DNA of 50,470 bases from an uncultured Coriobacteriaceae bacterium (lineage in GTDB: Bacteria > Actinomycetota > Coriobacteriia > Coriobacteriales > Atopobiaceae): positions 1 to 50,470 of the forward strand of contig CADCPM010000097.1 in NCBI GenBank assembly GCA_902803315.1. The letters are read 5' to 3'. This document shows positions 18,588 to 27,072 of the stretch, in pieces. The position numbers and the translations under genes were made by a program. Positions within the stretch are counted from its first letter, which is position 1, and every line of letters starts with the position of its first letter. Below the pieces are notes generated by a model. That model made no database searches, had not been told where the DNA came from, and saw nothing but the letters and a program-made list of their open reading frames with translations.

Positions 18588-19556
18588 ATGAAAGCACGCC
18601 CAAGCATTCCAACGCTGTACATCGTCATCCCCTGCTACAACGAGGAGGAGGTCCTCCCCATTACGGCGCCGCTCTTCCTCGGCAAGATCAACGGCCTCGT
18701 CGCGACGGGCAAGGTAAGTGACTCCAGTCGTGTCATGTTTGTCAACGACGGATCGAGCGACGCCACCTGGCAGCTCATCCTCGACCTCGCCGACGAGGAC
18801 CCCCATTACGTCGGAATCTCCCAGTCCCGCAACCGCGGCCACCAGAACGCCGTGCTCGCGGGCCTCATGGAGTCCAAGGACCGCTGCGACATTACGGTGT
18901 CCATCGACTGCGACGGGCAGGACGACATTGACGCCATCGACCAGATGGTGGAGCAGTACCAGGCGGGCTATGAGGTCGTGTACGGCGTGCGCAGCAAGCG
19001 CGACACCGACACATTCTTCAAGCGCTTCACCGCCGAGAGCTTCTACAAGCTTCTCAGCTGGATGGGCGTCGAGGCGGTGTTCAACCACGCGGACTACCGC
19101 CTCATCTCCTCGCGCGTGCTCCAGGAGCTCGCCGAGTTCCGCGAAGTCAACCTCTTCCTCCGTGGCATGGTCCCGCTGGTGGGCTTTCCCAGCACGTCGG
19201 TCTACTACGAGCGGCACGAGCGAATCGCCGGCGAGTCGCACTATCCCCTCTCCAAGATGCTCGGGCTCGCCTTCGACGGGATCACGAGCCTCTCCATAAA
19301 GCCAATCAGGATGATCACGGGCTTTGGCATGCTCGTGACGCTCATAAGTTTCATCTGCATAATCTGGGCAATCGTCCAGGCCGTCCTTGGCCACACCGTG
19401 TCGGGCTGGGCGAGCACCATATGCGTCATATGCTTCTTCGGCGGGGCAATACTGCTCGCACTCGGCGTCATTGGCGAGTACATCGGGAAGGCCTACCTAG
19501 AAACAAAGGCGCGCCCGCGCTACATCATCAGCGAGCGCACCTACGACAGGGATTAG
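18588..19556 (+). CDS. GtrB/DPM-like polyprenyl-phosphate glycosyltransferase
   Basis: This 322-aa GT2 enzyme very likely moves a sugar from a nucleotide donor to undecaprenyl phosphate on the cytoplasmic face. Motifs: YIVIPCYNEEEVLP, VMFVNDGSSDATW, SIDCDGQDD (DxD) and the SRNRGHQNAVLAG acceptor segment. Two membrane helices near residues 240-300 precede the tail IGEYIGKAYLETKARPRYI, classic for the GtrB/ArnC subgroup. AAAGGAGCGCCGCCC precedes the ATG. It could supply lipid-linked sugar to the GT-C proteins nearby. Confidence 0.93.
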   Translation: MKARPSIPTLYIVIPCYNEEEVLPITAPLFLGKINGLVATGKVSDSSRVMFVNDGSSDATWQLILDLADEDPHYVGISQSRNRGHQNAVLAGLMESKDRCDITVSIDCDGQDDIDAIDQMVEQYQAGYEVVYGVRSKRDTDTFFKRFTAESFYKLLSWMGVEAVFNHADYRLISSRVLQELAEFREVNLFLRGMVPLVGFPSTSVYYERHERIAGESHYPLSKMLGLAFDGITSLSIKPIRMITGFGMLVTLISFICIIWAIVQAVLGHTVSGWASTICVICFFGGAILLALGVIGEYIGKAYLETKARPRYIISERTYDRD

Positions 19557-19566
19557 CGCCATTGCG

Positions 19567-19645
19567 GCCGAGCGAGGCTGTTGGGTTCCCGCTCCCGCTT
19601 CCCGCGGGGGACAAGAAGGGTGCATCCGGATACGGAATCGTCTGA
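19567..19645 (+). pseudogene. 3' remnant of a rhomboid gene
   Basis: Eleven nucleotides after the glycosyltransferase stop, the sequence encodes AVGFPLPLPAGDKKGASGYGIV and a stop. This nearly repeats the end of the intact rhomboid at 24062-24670 (AVGFLLPAEDKKGASGYGIV). The shared sequence continues through the stop into the same terminator. Only about 26 codons remain and no membrane part is present. Confidence 0.85.
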
Positions 19646-19654
19646 GCCGCAAAA

Positions 19655-19685
19655 AGCTGACAAGTGACCTGTCCCCTTGTCAGCT
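19655..19685 (+). terminator. terminator-like hairpin, duplicated
   Basis: AGCTGACAAG (19655-19664) pairs with CTTGTCAGCT (19676-19685). It is almost identical to the hairpin after the intact rhomboid (24679-24710), including the GTGACCTGTCCC loop. It has no long T run, so it could be a weak terminator. Confidence 0.6.
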
Positions 19686-19689
19686 CGTA

Positions 19690-20693
19690 GGTGGCTCTTC
19701 CTGCTTTTCGGGTAACTAGCGCACTGCCAAACATGCGCATGATATGTCCCGCACGGCAGTGCGTCCTTTCGCGAGCGGCGGCACGCCCCCACTCGACGTT
19801 GCCGCGCAAAACAGGCAACGCTCTAGGAGGGCGTATGACGCCGCCTTTGTTGCGCAGACGACACAGAGCACCTTATGGGCGGAAAACGGGCCTTAAAACG
19901 GCTCTGAGGGATTTGCCCAGCTAGACGGCTCGTTATTGCAAGGCCTCCCGAGGGGGCGGACCGCCACGGGGGCGCAGTGTTCCGCCGGTGGCGAAACGGG
20001 ACTCGCAAATCCCCGGCTAGACGACCTTAAAAACGAGGCAGCTTTTCGTACGCGGCGGATACGTCACCGAAAAACGATACCCCTGACCTCGGGCTTTGTG
20101 GGGGCCGAAACGCCTACGCAGGTGGAACAGCGCTCAAAATCCGACCCGTTACGTGTATGCTCTTAGCTAAAACACGAGGAAAGACATAGAGTTACTTCGT
20201 TATTTTATGCAATAACGGGACGGATTTTGGCATCAGGCGCGCATACCCACCGCGGTGAACGCCCCCGGGACGCCTCCGCCGCGCGCAGACCCCAGGGCAA
20301 CGCCCGCGACGCGCCGCTGCGCCCGCCCGTTGCTCGCTCCCGCAATCCGCGCAAGCCCCTATTCGTCGCCACGGGAGACGGCCTTCTTCACGAGGTCACG
20401 CAACACCGACGCGTCAGAGTACCTTGTGGCGGTGCCCCTACGTAGTTGGAAAGGAACACCTCGCTCTTTACGGTGTTTACCGCAAGCTCGAGAAGACCGA
20501 GCACCGTGGTCTTGCCTGTGGCGTTATGCCAGCAATCGCGGTTCCTTGTCGTGCGTTGCACCGCAGCAATACTGGATTACTCCGCGCATCCCGTTTTCGC
20601 TTGGCGGAGTGTTTGGCCTCGCAGCCCACAGGGCCGACGACGGGCGGGAGAACCTCGAGGTAGACCTTGCCGCGGATGACTCCGCTTCGAAGC
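19690..20693. other. gene-poor 1-kb stretch with coding debris
   Basis: No intact gene was recognised. On the minus strand between about 20330 and 20550, fragments in different frames look coding: a Walker-A-like NATGKTTVLGLLELAVN and, in another frame, RYSDASVLRDLVKKAVSRG followed by a stop. This suggests a decayed ATPase gene upstream of the glycosyltransferase tail. The region 19870-20040 is GC-rich with imperfect palindromes. The assignment is weak. Confidence 0.4.
20135..20229. repeat. 95-bp element with 17-bp terminal inverted repeats
   Basis: CAAAATCCGACCCGTTA (20135-20151) and TAACGGGACGGATTTTG (20213-20229) are inverted repeats with one mismatch. The interior is AT-rich compared with its surroundings. 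It may be a tiny non-autonomous insertion or an RNA hairpin; no coding capacity. Confidence 0.6.
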
Positions 20694-23669
20694 TCACGCC
20701 CTCCTCGCCCTTGTCATCTCCGCGACGTCCGAAGCAACCTCCGCGCTCACAATCCGCAGGCAGCAGTCATCTTCCTTGGGCAAGGCGAGCAGTGGCATCG
20801 TACCGTACCACGCAATGCGAGCATCAATAACGGCGACGCCCGTGGAGGCCAGCCGCGCAATCTCGACCTCGCAGCCAGCGTCCCCAAGCTTTTGCGCAAC
20901 GGCATCAAGACGCTCCTTGGCACCACCGCTCACAGGTTCATCCACCAGAACCTTTACAGACAAGCCTCGCGCAGAGGCCGAACGGAGAGTCGGAAGGAGC
21001 ATCTCCGTTGCCTTGCTGCTTGCATACGGCACGGAAAGCCGCACTTCTCTCTCCGCATGCTCAATGTCCCTTACCAGGAGGTTTGGCCACTGACTGCCGA
21101 CAACCAGCGTCGCGCCATCACCTTCGGGGTCCTCGCCCTCTTGGACCTCGTACCCAAGTCGCGCGTACGTCCTGAGTCGCTTTTTATACATCCGCTCGAG
21201 CATAGGCACGGAGGTGTCCACATAGTCGTAAACGCAAACCGCTTCCTTGCCCTCGCCCTCTCGGTGCAGGCGCCCCACAAACTGCGTTATAACGCCTTCC
21301 CACGAGTAGGGGCTCGCGAGCATGAGTGAGTCCAAAATCGGAAGGTCGAAACCCTCTCCGGCATAGCTTCCCGTCGCAACGACCGCAAACGATTTTTCCT
21401 CCTCCTTACGCAGACACTCCAGCCTGTGGCGCCGTTCTCGAGCGGAGCCTCCGCCCGTGAGCGTAAACACCTTTATGCCGGCTTCTCCCAACAGCCGCGC
21501 CAGGACTTCCGCATGCGCCACCCTCCTCGTGAGCACAAGAGGCACGTGCCCCTCGCTTACGGCATCAACTACATCTTGCGCAATAAGCCGATTGCGCGCT
21601 TCGTGTGCGCAAATCGCATCTACCACGTCGTTGAAAGACGCCTGCGAATTGAGCTTTGGAAGCACCACCCGCGTGAACCTCGGCGCAAGCACTCGACTAA
21701 AGCCTTGCTCCTCCGCCTGTTCCCTCGGGTCAGCAACATACCGCACAGGTCCGCACTGCATGTACACGATGTTCTGAAGACCATCCTGGCGCTTTGGCGT
21801 GGCAGAGAGTCCGTAGACGCGCCGCGCGTGGACGGCACGCATAACACGTTCGAGGTTTGGTGCGGCCCCATGATGGCATTCGTCGCAAAATACCATATCG
21901 TAGTCGACAACCAGCGGTTTCGCAACGGGTGCGCCGAGGTCGTCTTTTGTGGTGAGCGACTGGTAAGTTGCCACGTCAACTATGCCGCTCACCTTTGTTT
22001 GCCCTCCGCCAATCCGCCCAATAACAGGTCGCGTCCTCTTACTCGGGCGCCCCGACTTGGTGAGCAACGGGGGTCGGTCGTCCTCAATCGCAACGAATCG
22101 ATCGAGCTTTTCCACCCATTGGGCCACGAGCTCTGCCCGAGGAACGAGCACAAGCGTACGCAGCTTGAGCTGGCCAATAATGTAGGCAGCTACCACGGTT
22201 TTTCCAAAGCCTGTTGGGGCGGAAAGTATGCCGTATTCATAGCGCTGCAGCGCGTCGACCGCCTCACGCTGCGAACCGCGGAGCTCTCCCGTAAAGCTTG
22301 CCTTTATAGGTTGGCCGTGGTTCCGGCGGTCGACAATATCGTAGCTCGCGCCAGCAGACATCAAAAGGTCAACGAGGCGTTCCTCGCAGCCCCGTGGCAA
22401 AAGAATGCACTCCTCGTCCTCCTCTCCGCACCACACGATGCGGCTCTTTTGGTAGACGGACTTGTGCATCGCCTGAGCCTTATAGAACTCGGGATTGGCA
22501 AAGGCCGCAAGCCGGCGCACGCGATCGCACGCCCTTGCGGAAAGCCCCGCCTTGGGAACAAACAACATGTTGGCCCTTACGACCGCCACGTGCTGGGAAA
22601 AGTCGGTTGTCTTAAGATCCGGGCTCTTGGACTTGGAGGCATGACCGACGAACGGTGCGTGGGCATCATTGTTCACGTCTCTTGAAGCGACGAGTGGCCC
22701 GAGCGGTGTGGCGCCAAAATGAGCCACGACCTCGCGGGCCTTCTCTTCCGACACCCGTGCCACTCCCGAGAGAAGGCGCCATTGGTCACCATAGGGCACA
22801 AACTCCCTGTTTACGAAAACCGAGTTGCCGTTGCGCATCGCCGCACCTTGGAACGGAAGCGCTATGAGGTTGCCGAGGCCGTCCTCCGAGATGGTTGACT
22901 GAGTCGGGAACAGCCTGTCGTATGCCGAGAAGCCCATTGCCACCGACCGCTCCATGGACCAGGATATTAGGGCACTGCCCAAATCTCGCGCCAACGAGGC
23001 GTCCACCGCCTCCTCGAAGAAAAGCCACACATGCGCGCCGTTGCCAGAGCGCGAGCGCTCTATGCAGGGCGCAAGCCCGTGCGCATCGCACGCCTCGCAA
23101 TAGAGCAGCGCCTCGCGCTCCCAGCCCGCCTTGTCAAAATCCGCAACCAGAACCCAAGTCTTGCAACCCTCGGTGAGCACGTACAGGCCGCAGACGTCGC
23201 GAAACTGCGGACTTTCTCCCTTAAAGTGCTTTAACAGGGCGGTATCCGACAACGGCACAAACTCCCTGTTTGAGCACTCGGCACACCGCATCCCACGGCT
23301 CGAGCCATTCCACCGCGGGCAACGGCGCGTGCGCTCGTTCGCACAGGTGGGAGCATAGGCAATGGTCCCGTCGCGCTTTGGGAATCCATGGGCGTAAACC
23401 CCTTCCCTTCCGCGAAACAGTTCGCGAAAGAGCGCTAGCTTTTGGGCGGTGGGACTATCGGACGTCACGACCTTGCGATTGTGGGCAAGCGCGCCGAGCT
23501 GCTCGGCACCCTCCAGCCACTCATCTTCCGTAACGTAGCGAGAGGATCCGTCTGGCATCGAAAACACGCATATGCGCTCGTCTGACGCAGCATGAGAGAC
23601 AACTTGGTAAAGCTCCCTTTCAATTCCGCCAACGACGGCGTATTTGGGAACGTACTGGCGGCAGTCCAT
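20694..23669 (-). CDS. TOTE-type primase-SF2 helicase
   Basis: This multidomain protein is 991 aa from the ATG with CAAGGAGGCCTC upstream. Its N-terminal half matches the archaeo-eukaryotic primase domain known from TOTE conflict systems: LFRGREGVYAHGF, a Cys cluster (about 109-135, CANERTRRC...RCAEC), the DxD in VLVADFDKAGW, RSRSGNGAHVWLFFEE and YDRLFPTQSTI. The middle is an SF2 helicase (Walker A APTGFGKTVVA near 485, DECHHG near 595, a QFVGRLHREG motif VI). The C-terminus resembles a PLD-like helicase tail (VAVIDARIAWYG) but lacks the HxK catalytic residues. Such proteins are linked to defence or mobile-element conflict. No partner nuclease is adjacent. Confidence 0.88.
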   Translation of the reverse strand: MDCRQYVPKYAVVGGIERELYQVVSHAASDERICVFSMPDGSSRYVTEDEWLEGAEQLGALAHNRKVVTSDSPTAQKLALFRELFRGREGVYAHGFPKRDGTIAYAPTCANERTRRCPRWNGSSRGMRCAECSNREFVPLSDTALLKHFKGESPQFRDVCGLYVLTEGCKTWVLVADFDKAGWEREALLYCEACDAHGLAPCIERSRSGNGAHVWLFFEEAVDASLARDLGSALISWSMERSVAMGFSAYDRLFPTQSTISEDGLGNLIALPFQGAAMRNGNSVFVNREFVPYGDQWRLLSGVARVSEEKAREVVAHFGATPLGPLVASRDVNNDAHAPFVGHASKSKSPDLKTTDFSQHVAVVRANMLFVPKAGLSARACDRVRRLAAFANPEFYKAQAMHKSVYQKSRIVWCGEEDEECILLPRGCEERLVDLLMSAGASYDIVDRRNHGQPIKASFTGELRGSQREAVDALQRYEYGILSAPTGFGKTVVAAYIIGQLKLRTLVLVPRAELVAQWVEKLDRFVAIEDDRPPLLTKSGRPSKRTRPVIGRIGGGQTKVSGIVDVATYQSLTTKDDLGAPVAKPLVVDYDMVFCDECHHGAAPNLERVMRAVHARRVYGLSATPKRQDGLQNIVYMQCGPVRYVADPREQAEEQGFSRVLAPRFTRVVLPKLNSQASFNDVVDAICAHEARNRLIAQDVVDAVSEGHVPLVLTRRVAHAEVLARLLGEAGIKVFTLTGGGSARERRHRLECLRKEEEKSFAVVATGSYAGEGFDLPILDSLMLASPYSWEGVITQFVGRLHREGEGKEAVCVYDYVDTSVPMLERMYKKRLRTYARLGYEVQEGEDPEGDGATLVVGSQWPNLLVRDIEHAEREVRLSVPYASSKATEMLLPTLRSASARGLSVKVLVDEPVSGGAKERLDAVAQKLGDAGCEVEIARLASTGVAVIDARIAWYGTMPLLALPKEDDCCLRIVSAEVASDVAEMTRARRA

Positions 23670-24061
23670 GAGGCCTCCTTGCTGCATGGGGACTATGGGA
23701 TCGACTTGATTATCATATACAAGGGATGGATGCCCGCTTCGCTACGCTCATACGTCACCGGTAATCGGTGAAGTGGTTTGGCAACAAGGCCAGGAGTCTG
23801 GTCTTGCCATGTCAGAGAAGTCGCTATTTGGAAGCGCGCAAACCATGGCTGACAGCCCTCCCTGCCTTCGCGAGGCCCGCGCAGTTTGAAGCACAAGCGC
23901 ATGTACTAAACTGCCCCAAATTCGGGCGCGCCGTCATTGGGCGCATGGCTACCAGATACCCCAGGCAAAAGGCCACTGGACTTGTCCCCTTTTGCCGCAA
24001 TAGGGCTTACCCATATAATTGCTGCAGCTAACGGTCCCGCCATGCTAGGAGGTGCGAGAAC
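23670..24061. other. divergent intergenic region, helicase to rhomboid
   Basis: This 392-bp region has no recognisable gene. It contains the ribosome site of the rhomboid (CTAGGAGGTGCGAGAAC) and presumably both divergent promoters. No clear promoter pair was picked out by eye. Confidence 0.5.
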
Positions 24062-24670
24062 ATGGGCACAGGTAAGGGGCGGCTGCCCAAGATCACGTTC
24101 AACTCCCCCGTGGTTCTGGGGTTTGTCTTCATCTGCGTGGGCGTACAGGTGCTGAGCACGCTCACGGGCGGCGTAACCACGCGAACGTTCTTCACCGCGC
24201 GACCGGGCCCGTGGACCGACCCGCTCACCTATCTCTGCCTCGTCACCCACATCTTTGGCCACGCGGGTTGGGACCATCTAATCGGCAACATGTCCTACAT
24301 CCTGCTTCTCGGCCCGCTGCTCGAGGAGAAGTACGGATCGGGAAGGCTCGTGGGCATAATCCTCGCGAGCGCGCTCGCGGCGAGCATCGCAAACGTCGCT
24401 ATTCTGCACACGAGCGTCCTTGGCGCGAGTGGCGTCGTGTTCACGTTCATCCTGCTCTCGTCGGTAACGAGTCTGCGCGAGGGGGAGCTGCCGCTTACCT
24501 TTATCCTCGTCGCCATACTGTACTTCGGCCAGCAGATCTACGGCGCGTTCTTCGTGCGCGACAATGTGAGCTATCTGGGCCACATCGCGGGAGGCATCGT
24601 GGGTGCGGCCGTCGGATTCCTGCTGCCCGCCGAGGATAAAAAGGGCGCGTCCGGATACGGAATCGTCTGA
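24062..24670 (+). CDS. rhomboid family intramembrane serine protease
   Basis: This 202-aa polytopic membrane protein has the rhomboid catalytic pair: Ser in LGASGVVF (GxSG) and His in NVSYLGHIAGGIVGA. The HIFGHAGWDHLIGNM segment (HxxxHxxxN type) is also present. Rhomboids cleave transmembrane substrates within the bilayer; the substrate here is unknown. The ribosome site is strong and the length is typical of the short six-helix bacterial forms. Its 3' end and terminator are duplicated at 19567-19685. Confidence 0.93.
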   Translation: MGTGKGRLPKITFNSPVVLGFVFICVGVQVLSTLTGGVTTRTFFTARPGPWTDPLTYLCLVTHIFGHAGWDHLIGNMSYILLLGPLLEEKYGSGRLVGIILASALAASIANVAILHTSVLGASGVVFTFILLSSVTSLREGELPLTFILVAILYFGQQIYGAFFVRDNVSYLGHIAGGIVGAAVGFLLPAEDKKGASGYGIV

Positions 24671-24678
24671 GCCGCAAA

Positions 24679-24710
24679 AGCTGACAAGTGACCTGTCCCC
24701 TTGTCAGCTT
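24679..24710 (+). terminator. terminator-like hairpin after the rhomboid
   Basis: AAGCTGACAAG (24679-24689) and CTTGTCAGCTT (24700-24710) form a perfect 11-bp stem 9 nt after the stop. It is a duplicate of the hairpin at 19655-19685. Confidence 0.65.
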
Positions 24711-24740
24711 ATCGGCCGTGGATTCCAGGCATCGCTTGAC

Positions 24741-24860
24741 CTGCATTGTCGCGTTAATCACGCTACGGGTGTCGATTTGCTACTCTTGGTGCTTGCGTCG
24801 CTCTATCCTCGGTACCCTATTACTTCTTTCGGAGCGTTAGCCATCCACGCGAATCGGTGA
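24741..24860 (+). pseudogene. 3' remnant of the XRE-regulator family gene, copy 1
   Basis: The last about 39 codons (LHCRVNHATGVDLLLLVLAS ...) match the C-terminus of the broken regulator at 34697-35257 (NDCRVYHATGEDLLLLALAL). As there, it runs tail-to-tail into the uncharacterised gene and overlaps its 3' end, here by 41 nt. Nothing of the HTH part is left; the rhomboid terminator lies immediately upstream. Confidence 0.7.
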
Positions 24861-25866
24861 CGACGCCATCGCAGGGAAAGATCACATCGAGGCAGGACGA
24901 GCTTTGACGCGTGGGGTCTTCTTGGGAAAGGTACAGCGGAAGCCCCGGCATCAGGTTCACGGTAAACCCAACGGGGTCGACGAGCATGGCGAATACGTCG
25001 CCGTTTTCCGCACGGTCAAACGAGTGCATACAGCATTTCCTCGGCTGTATGATGTCGCATCCGAGTAGCCTCCATGTACCTTCGCCGGCATTGGCCTCAA
25101 CGAGACGATTGCCTGTCCTACCTTCGAGCGTCATGATGTCTATGGCGGTCAAACCATGCATGACCCACACGCTTCTTCCCGAGATCGTCGCGGCGCGAAG
25201 AGGTGCAAGAGACTGCCAGAAACGCCAGTCTGCGAAGTCGCTTTCTGAGACGTCGATCGGCTCGGGCTGGGGAAGGTAGTGAGACTGGGTGGGCTGACGC
25301 GAGGGCAGGTCCGCGCACGTAGAGACGAAGCCGTTGTCGAATGCGTCTCCAATGTGGCTTTGACGCAAGTTGTCGCAAATAGCGGTGTAGTCGTTTCTCC
25401 GCAGTGCGTCCAATATCAGGCGCCGATCGATTGTGATGTGCAATGGTCTGCAATTGAATCTGTGGGATCTTTGGAACCATTCCTCTGCGTCTGCGGTGTT
25501 TTCGTCACGCCACTGTACCGAAATGTAGCAATCGTCATGTGAGCAAGGAACGTTGCACGCAAGGTGGCTGCAGTTGACAAGAGGCAGCAGCTGGGAATCG
25601 GCCAGCAGAGCGGCGGCTACGCTCCTGCTCATGTGGGTGGGCAGCATAAGTTTGTTTTGTAGGCCAAAGCTGCGGATGCACTCCTTTTCTAATGGGTGAT
25701 CCCTTAGGTACTCATCGTAGGCGCGCGCTGACAGCTCGTTATTTGGCGTACCGTTGCTGATGCAATGGATAAGTTCGTCTCGATACTGGGGAGAATTGGT
25801 CAGGGAGTCTGCGGGACTGCAGCCGCTCAGAATGCTGGAAAATGTACGTGCCCGGATGATGCCCAT
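24820..25866 (-). CDS. uncharacterised 348-aa protein, full-length copy
   Basis: No known domain was recognised. The protein is soluble, with no signal peptide or membrane helix, and rich in Cys and His (SHLACNVPCSHDDCYISVQW). Conserved blocks shared with the second copy at 33902 are DAFDNGFVSTCA, IDVSESDFADWRFWQSL, FAMLVDPVGFTVNLMPGLPL and FPCDGVVTDSRGWL. The ATG follows AGAGAGGACCAGTTC, and a near-consensus promoter lies about 105-130 nt upstream. Codon use is less GC-biased than in core genes, suggesting acquisition. The tail-to-tail arrangement with a regulator remnant is conserved in both copies. Confidence 0.75.
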   Translation of the reverse strand: MGIIRARTFSSILSGCSPADSLTNSPQYRDELIHCISNGTPNNELSARAYDEYLRDHPLEKECIRSFGLQNKLMLPTHMSRSVAAALLADSQLLPLVNCSHLACNVPCSHDDCYISVQWRDENTADAEEWFQRSHRFNCRPLHITIDRRLILDALRRNDYTAICDNLRQSHIGDAFDNGFVSTCADLPSRQPTQSHYLPQPEPIDVSESDFADWRFWQSLAPLRAATISGRSVWVMHGLTAIDIMTLEGRTGNRLVEANAGEGTWRLLGCDIIQPRKCCMHSFDRAENGDVFAMLVDPVGFTVNLMPGLPLYLSQEDPTRQSSSCLDVIFPCDGVVTDSRGWLTLRKK

Positions 25867-25970
25867 GAACTGGTCCTCTCTTTGGAGTTTGTTAACCTGC
25901 AGAAGGCGATTGGGGCAAACTAGTCATCGCCAAGTATCTTTCGATCACTCCGTCGAAAGGAAATTTTAAT

Positions 25971-25999
25971 ATAATATAACAGCTTAATTAATTTGTCAA
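25971..25999 (-). promoter_or_regulatory. strong promoter of the 348-aa protein gene
   Basis: On the minus strand TTGACA (25999-25994) and TATTAT (25976-25971) are separated by exactly 17 nt in a markedly AT-rich stretch, about 105 nt before the ATG. Confidence 0.7.
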
Positions 26000-26173
26000 G
26001 GGCATCGCATTGTGGTTCGATTATCAGCTCGCGTCGCAACTCTCAAAACACATTACAGGACCCTCTGAACGAATAGACGTGGGTGCCTCTGTTATGCCAC
26101 CGATGTCACGCAGAGAGGGTGCTCGCGTCGAGGTTCAGGCACGCAGGGGGCGGCCGGTCCCGCGTCGAAGGAC

Positions 26174-26383
26174 GGGACGCGCAAAACAGAGCCCCTTTCA
26201 CTTCCAAAACACGACTTGTGTTTGATTTCTGAGGCAGCCTTCCGCACACGGGTTGCGACCTCGCTCACAAAACGCAGGTAGGAGGGCCGAAGGTGCGCGC
26301 CCGTATTTTCGAAGGCCAAAAAATCAAACACTTGCGCGAGTCTGGAAGTGAACGGGGCTCTGTTTTGCGCAAGACGCCGTCCC
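26174..26383. repeat. inverted-repeat element with GCAGGTAGGAGGG core, copy 1
   Basis: This is a 210-bp element whose ends are long imperfect inverted repeats. GGGACGCGCAAAACAGAGCC, TTTCACTTCCAAAACACGAC and GTGTTTGATTT on the left pair with the complement at 26320-26383. The interior holds the core ACGCAGGTAGGAGGGCC at about 26271. It has no coding capacity. Two relatives occur at 29949-30142 and 35607-35741. It could be a MITE-like element or a structured RNA. Confidence 0.75.
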
Positions 26384-26749
26384 ATCCCTTCCCCGCGCCT
26401 CCCGCCGCTCTCGCAAGGTCGCCGCGGTCGTACCAACGGCAGCCCGACGAGGGGCCCCGCGACGGTCGAACAAGGCATTGCCTGCATCTCAAAGCTCAGA
26501 ACGCACACATACATGCGGACAATATAAGCACGACCACTGCCACACCAAAGCGGTTGCCGAGTTGGGCCACCCGATAAGGGCGACGTTCGCCCCCTCTTCG
26601 CCCGCTAGCCCTCGCCAGGGCCTGGCCTGGAACACGCCGGGACAGAACGTCTTGGACGTCGGTACCGCCGACCAGTTCCATCGCATCGAGGCCGCGGAGG
26701 AGCGGCTGGTGTCGCGCGGGCAAAGGGCGCTCACCATCCTCTGGGTGAC

Positions 26750-26771
26750 GCGAAAGGGATGTCCCTTTCGC
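26750..26771. repeat. perfect 22-bp palindrome
   Basis: GCGAAAGGGA (26750-26759), two bases, then TCCCTTTCGC (26762-26771). It lies just downstream (minus-strand sense) of the acetyltransferase remnant and may be that gene's old terminator or an operator. Confidence 0.6.
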
Positions 26772-26824
26772 ATCCCGCGACCAATTTCCGGACAACCCGC
26801 ATGCAAGGCGGGCTTGGCAATACG

Positions 26825-26950
26825 ACGCTGCAAGAGCTTAAGCGGTAGACACACTCGTTGTGTGCCAGGAATCGGGGCAAAGCCGTAGCGCGCGTAACAG
26901 CATCGCACGCCATCGCTCGCTGGATTCACCACCAGCGCCTTCGTGCAATC
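26825..26950 (-). pseudogene. GNAT acetyltransferase C-terminal remnant
   Basis: On the minus strand the segment KALVVNPASDGVRCCYARYG followed by FAPIPGTQRVCLPLKLL matches the end of GNAT acetyltransferases of the TacT-like toxin type (VVDA...FYERYGFxPLP...LFLPM). Upstream sequence does not carry the acetyl-CoA binding part, and there is no adjacent RHH antitoxin. It is a decayed fragment. Confidence 0.55.
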
Positions 26951-27072
26951 TGCGCGCGCGGGACCGTGCATCCCCCTTTTAGCCACGCTTAAGGCACGTG
27001 GAGTGCCCATGCGGCATTGCATTGGCAGTATGACCCCTTTTAGCAGGGGGAATATTACCATAGGAAAGGACT

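Larger units (their letters stand above)
26384..27072. other. gene-poor region upstream of the exchanger gene
   Basis: Apart from the acetyltransferase remnant and a palindrome (26750-26771) no feature is convincing. Open frames on both strands between 26480 and 26880 do not resemble known proteins. Just before the exchanger gene a short hairpin (CCCCTTTTAGCAGGGG, near 27031-27046) precedes the ribosome site and could be a leader structure. Confidence 0.4.

Noticed and set aside
26010..26060. possible tRNA T-arm (GTGGTTCGATTATC)
   Set aside because: No acceptor stem, anticodon arm or CCA-compatible context around it.
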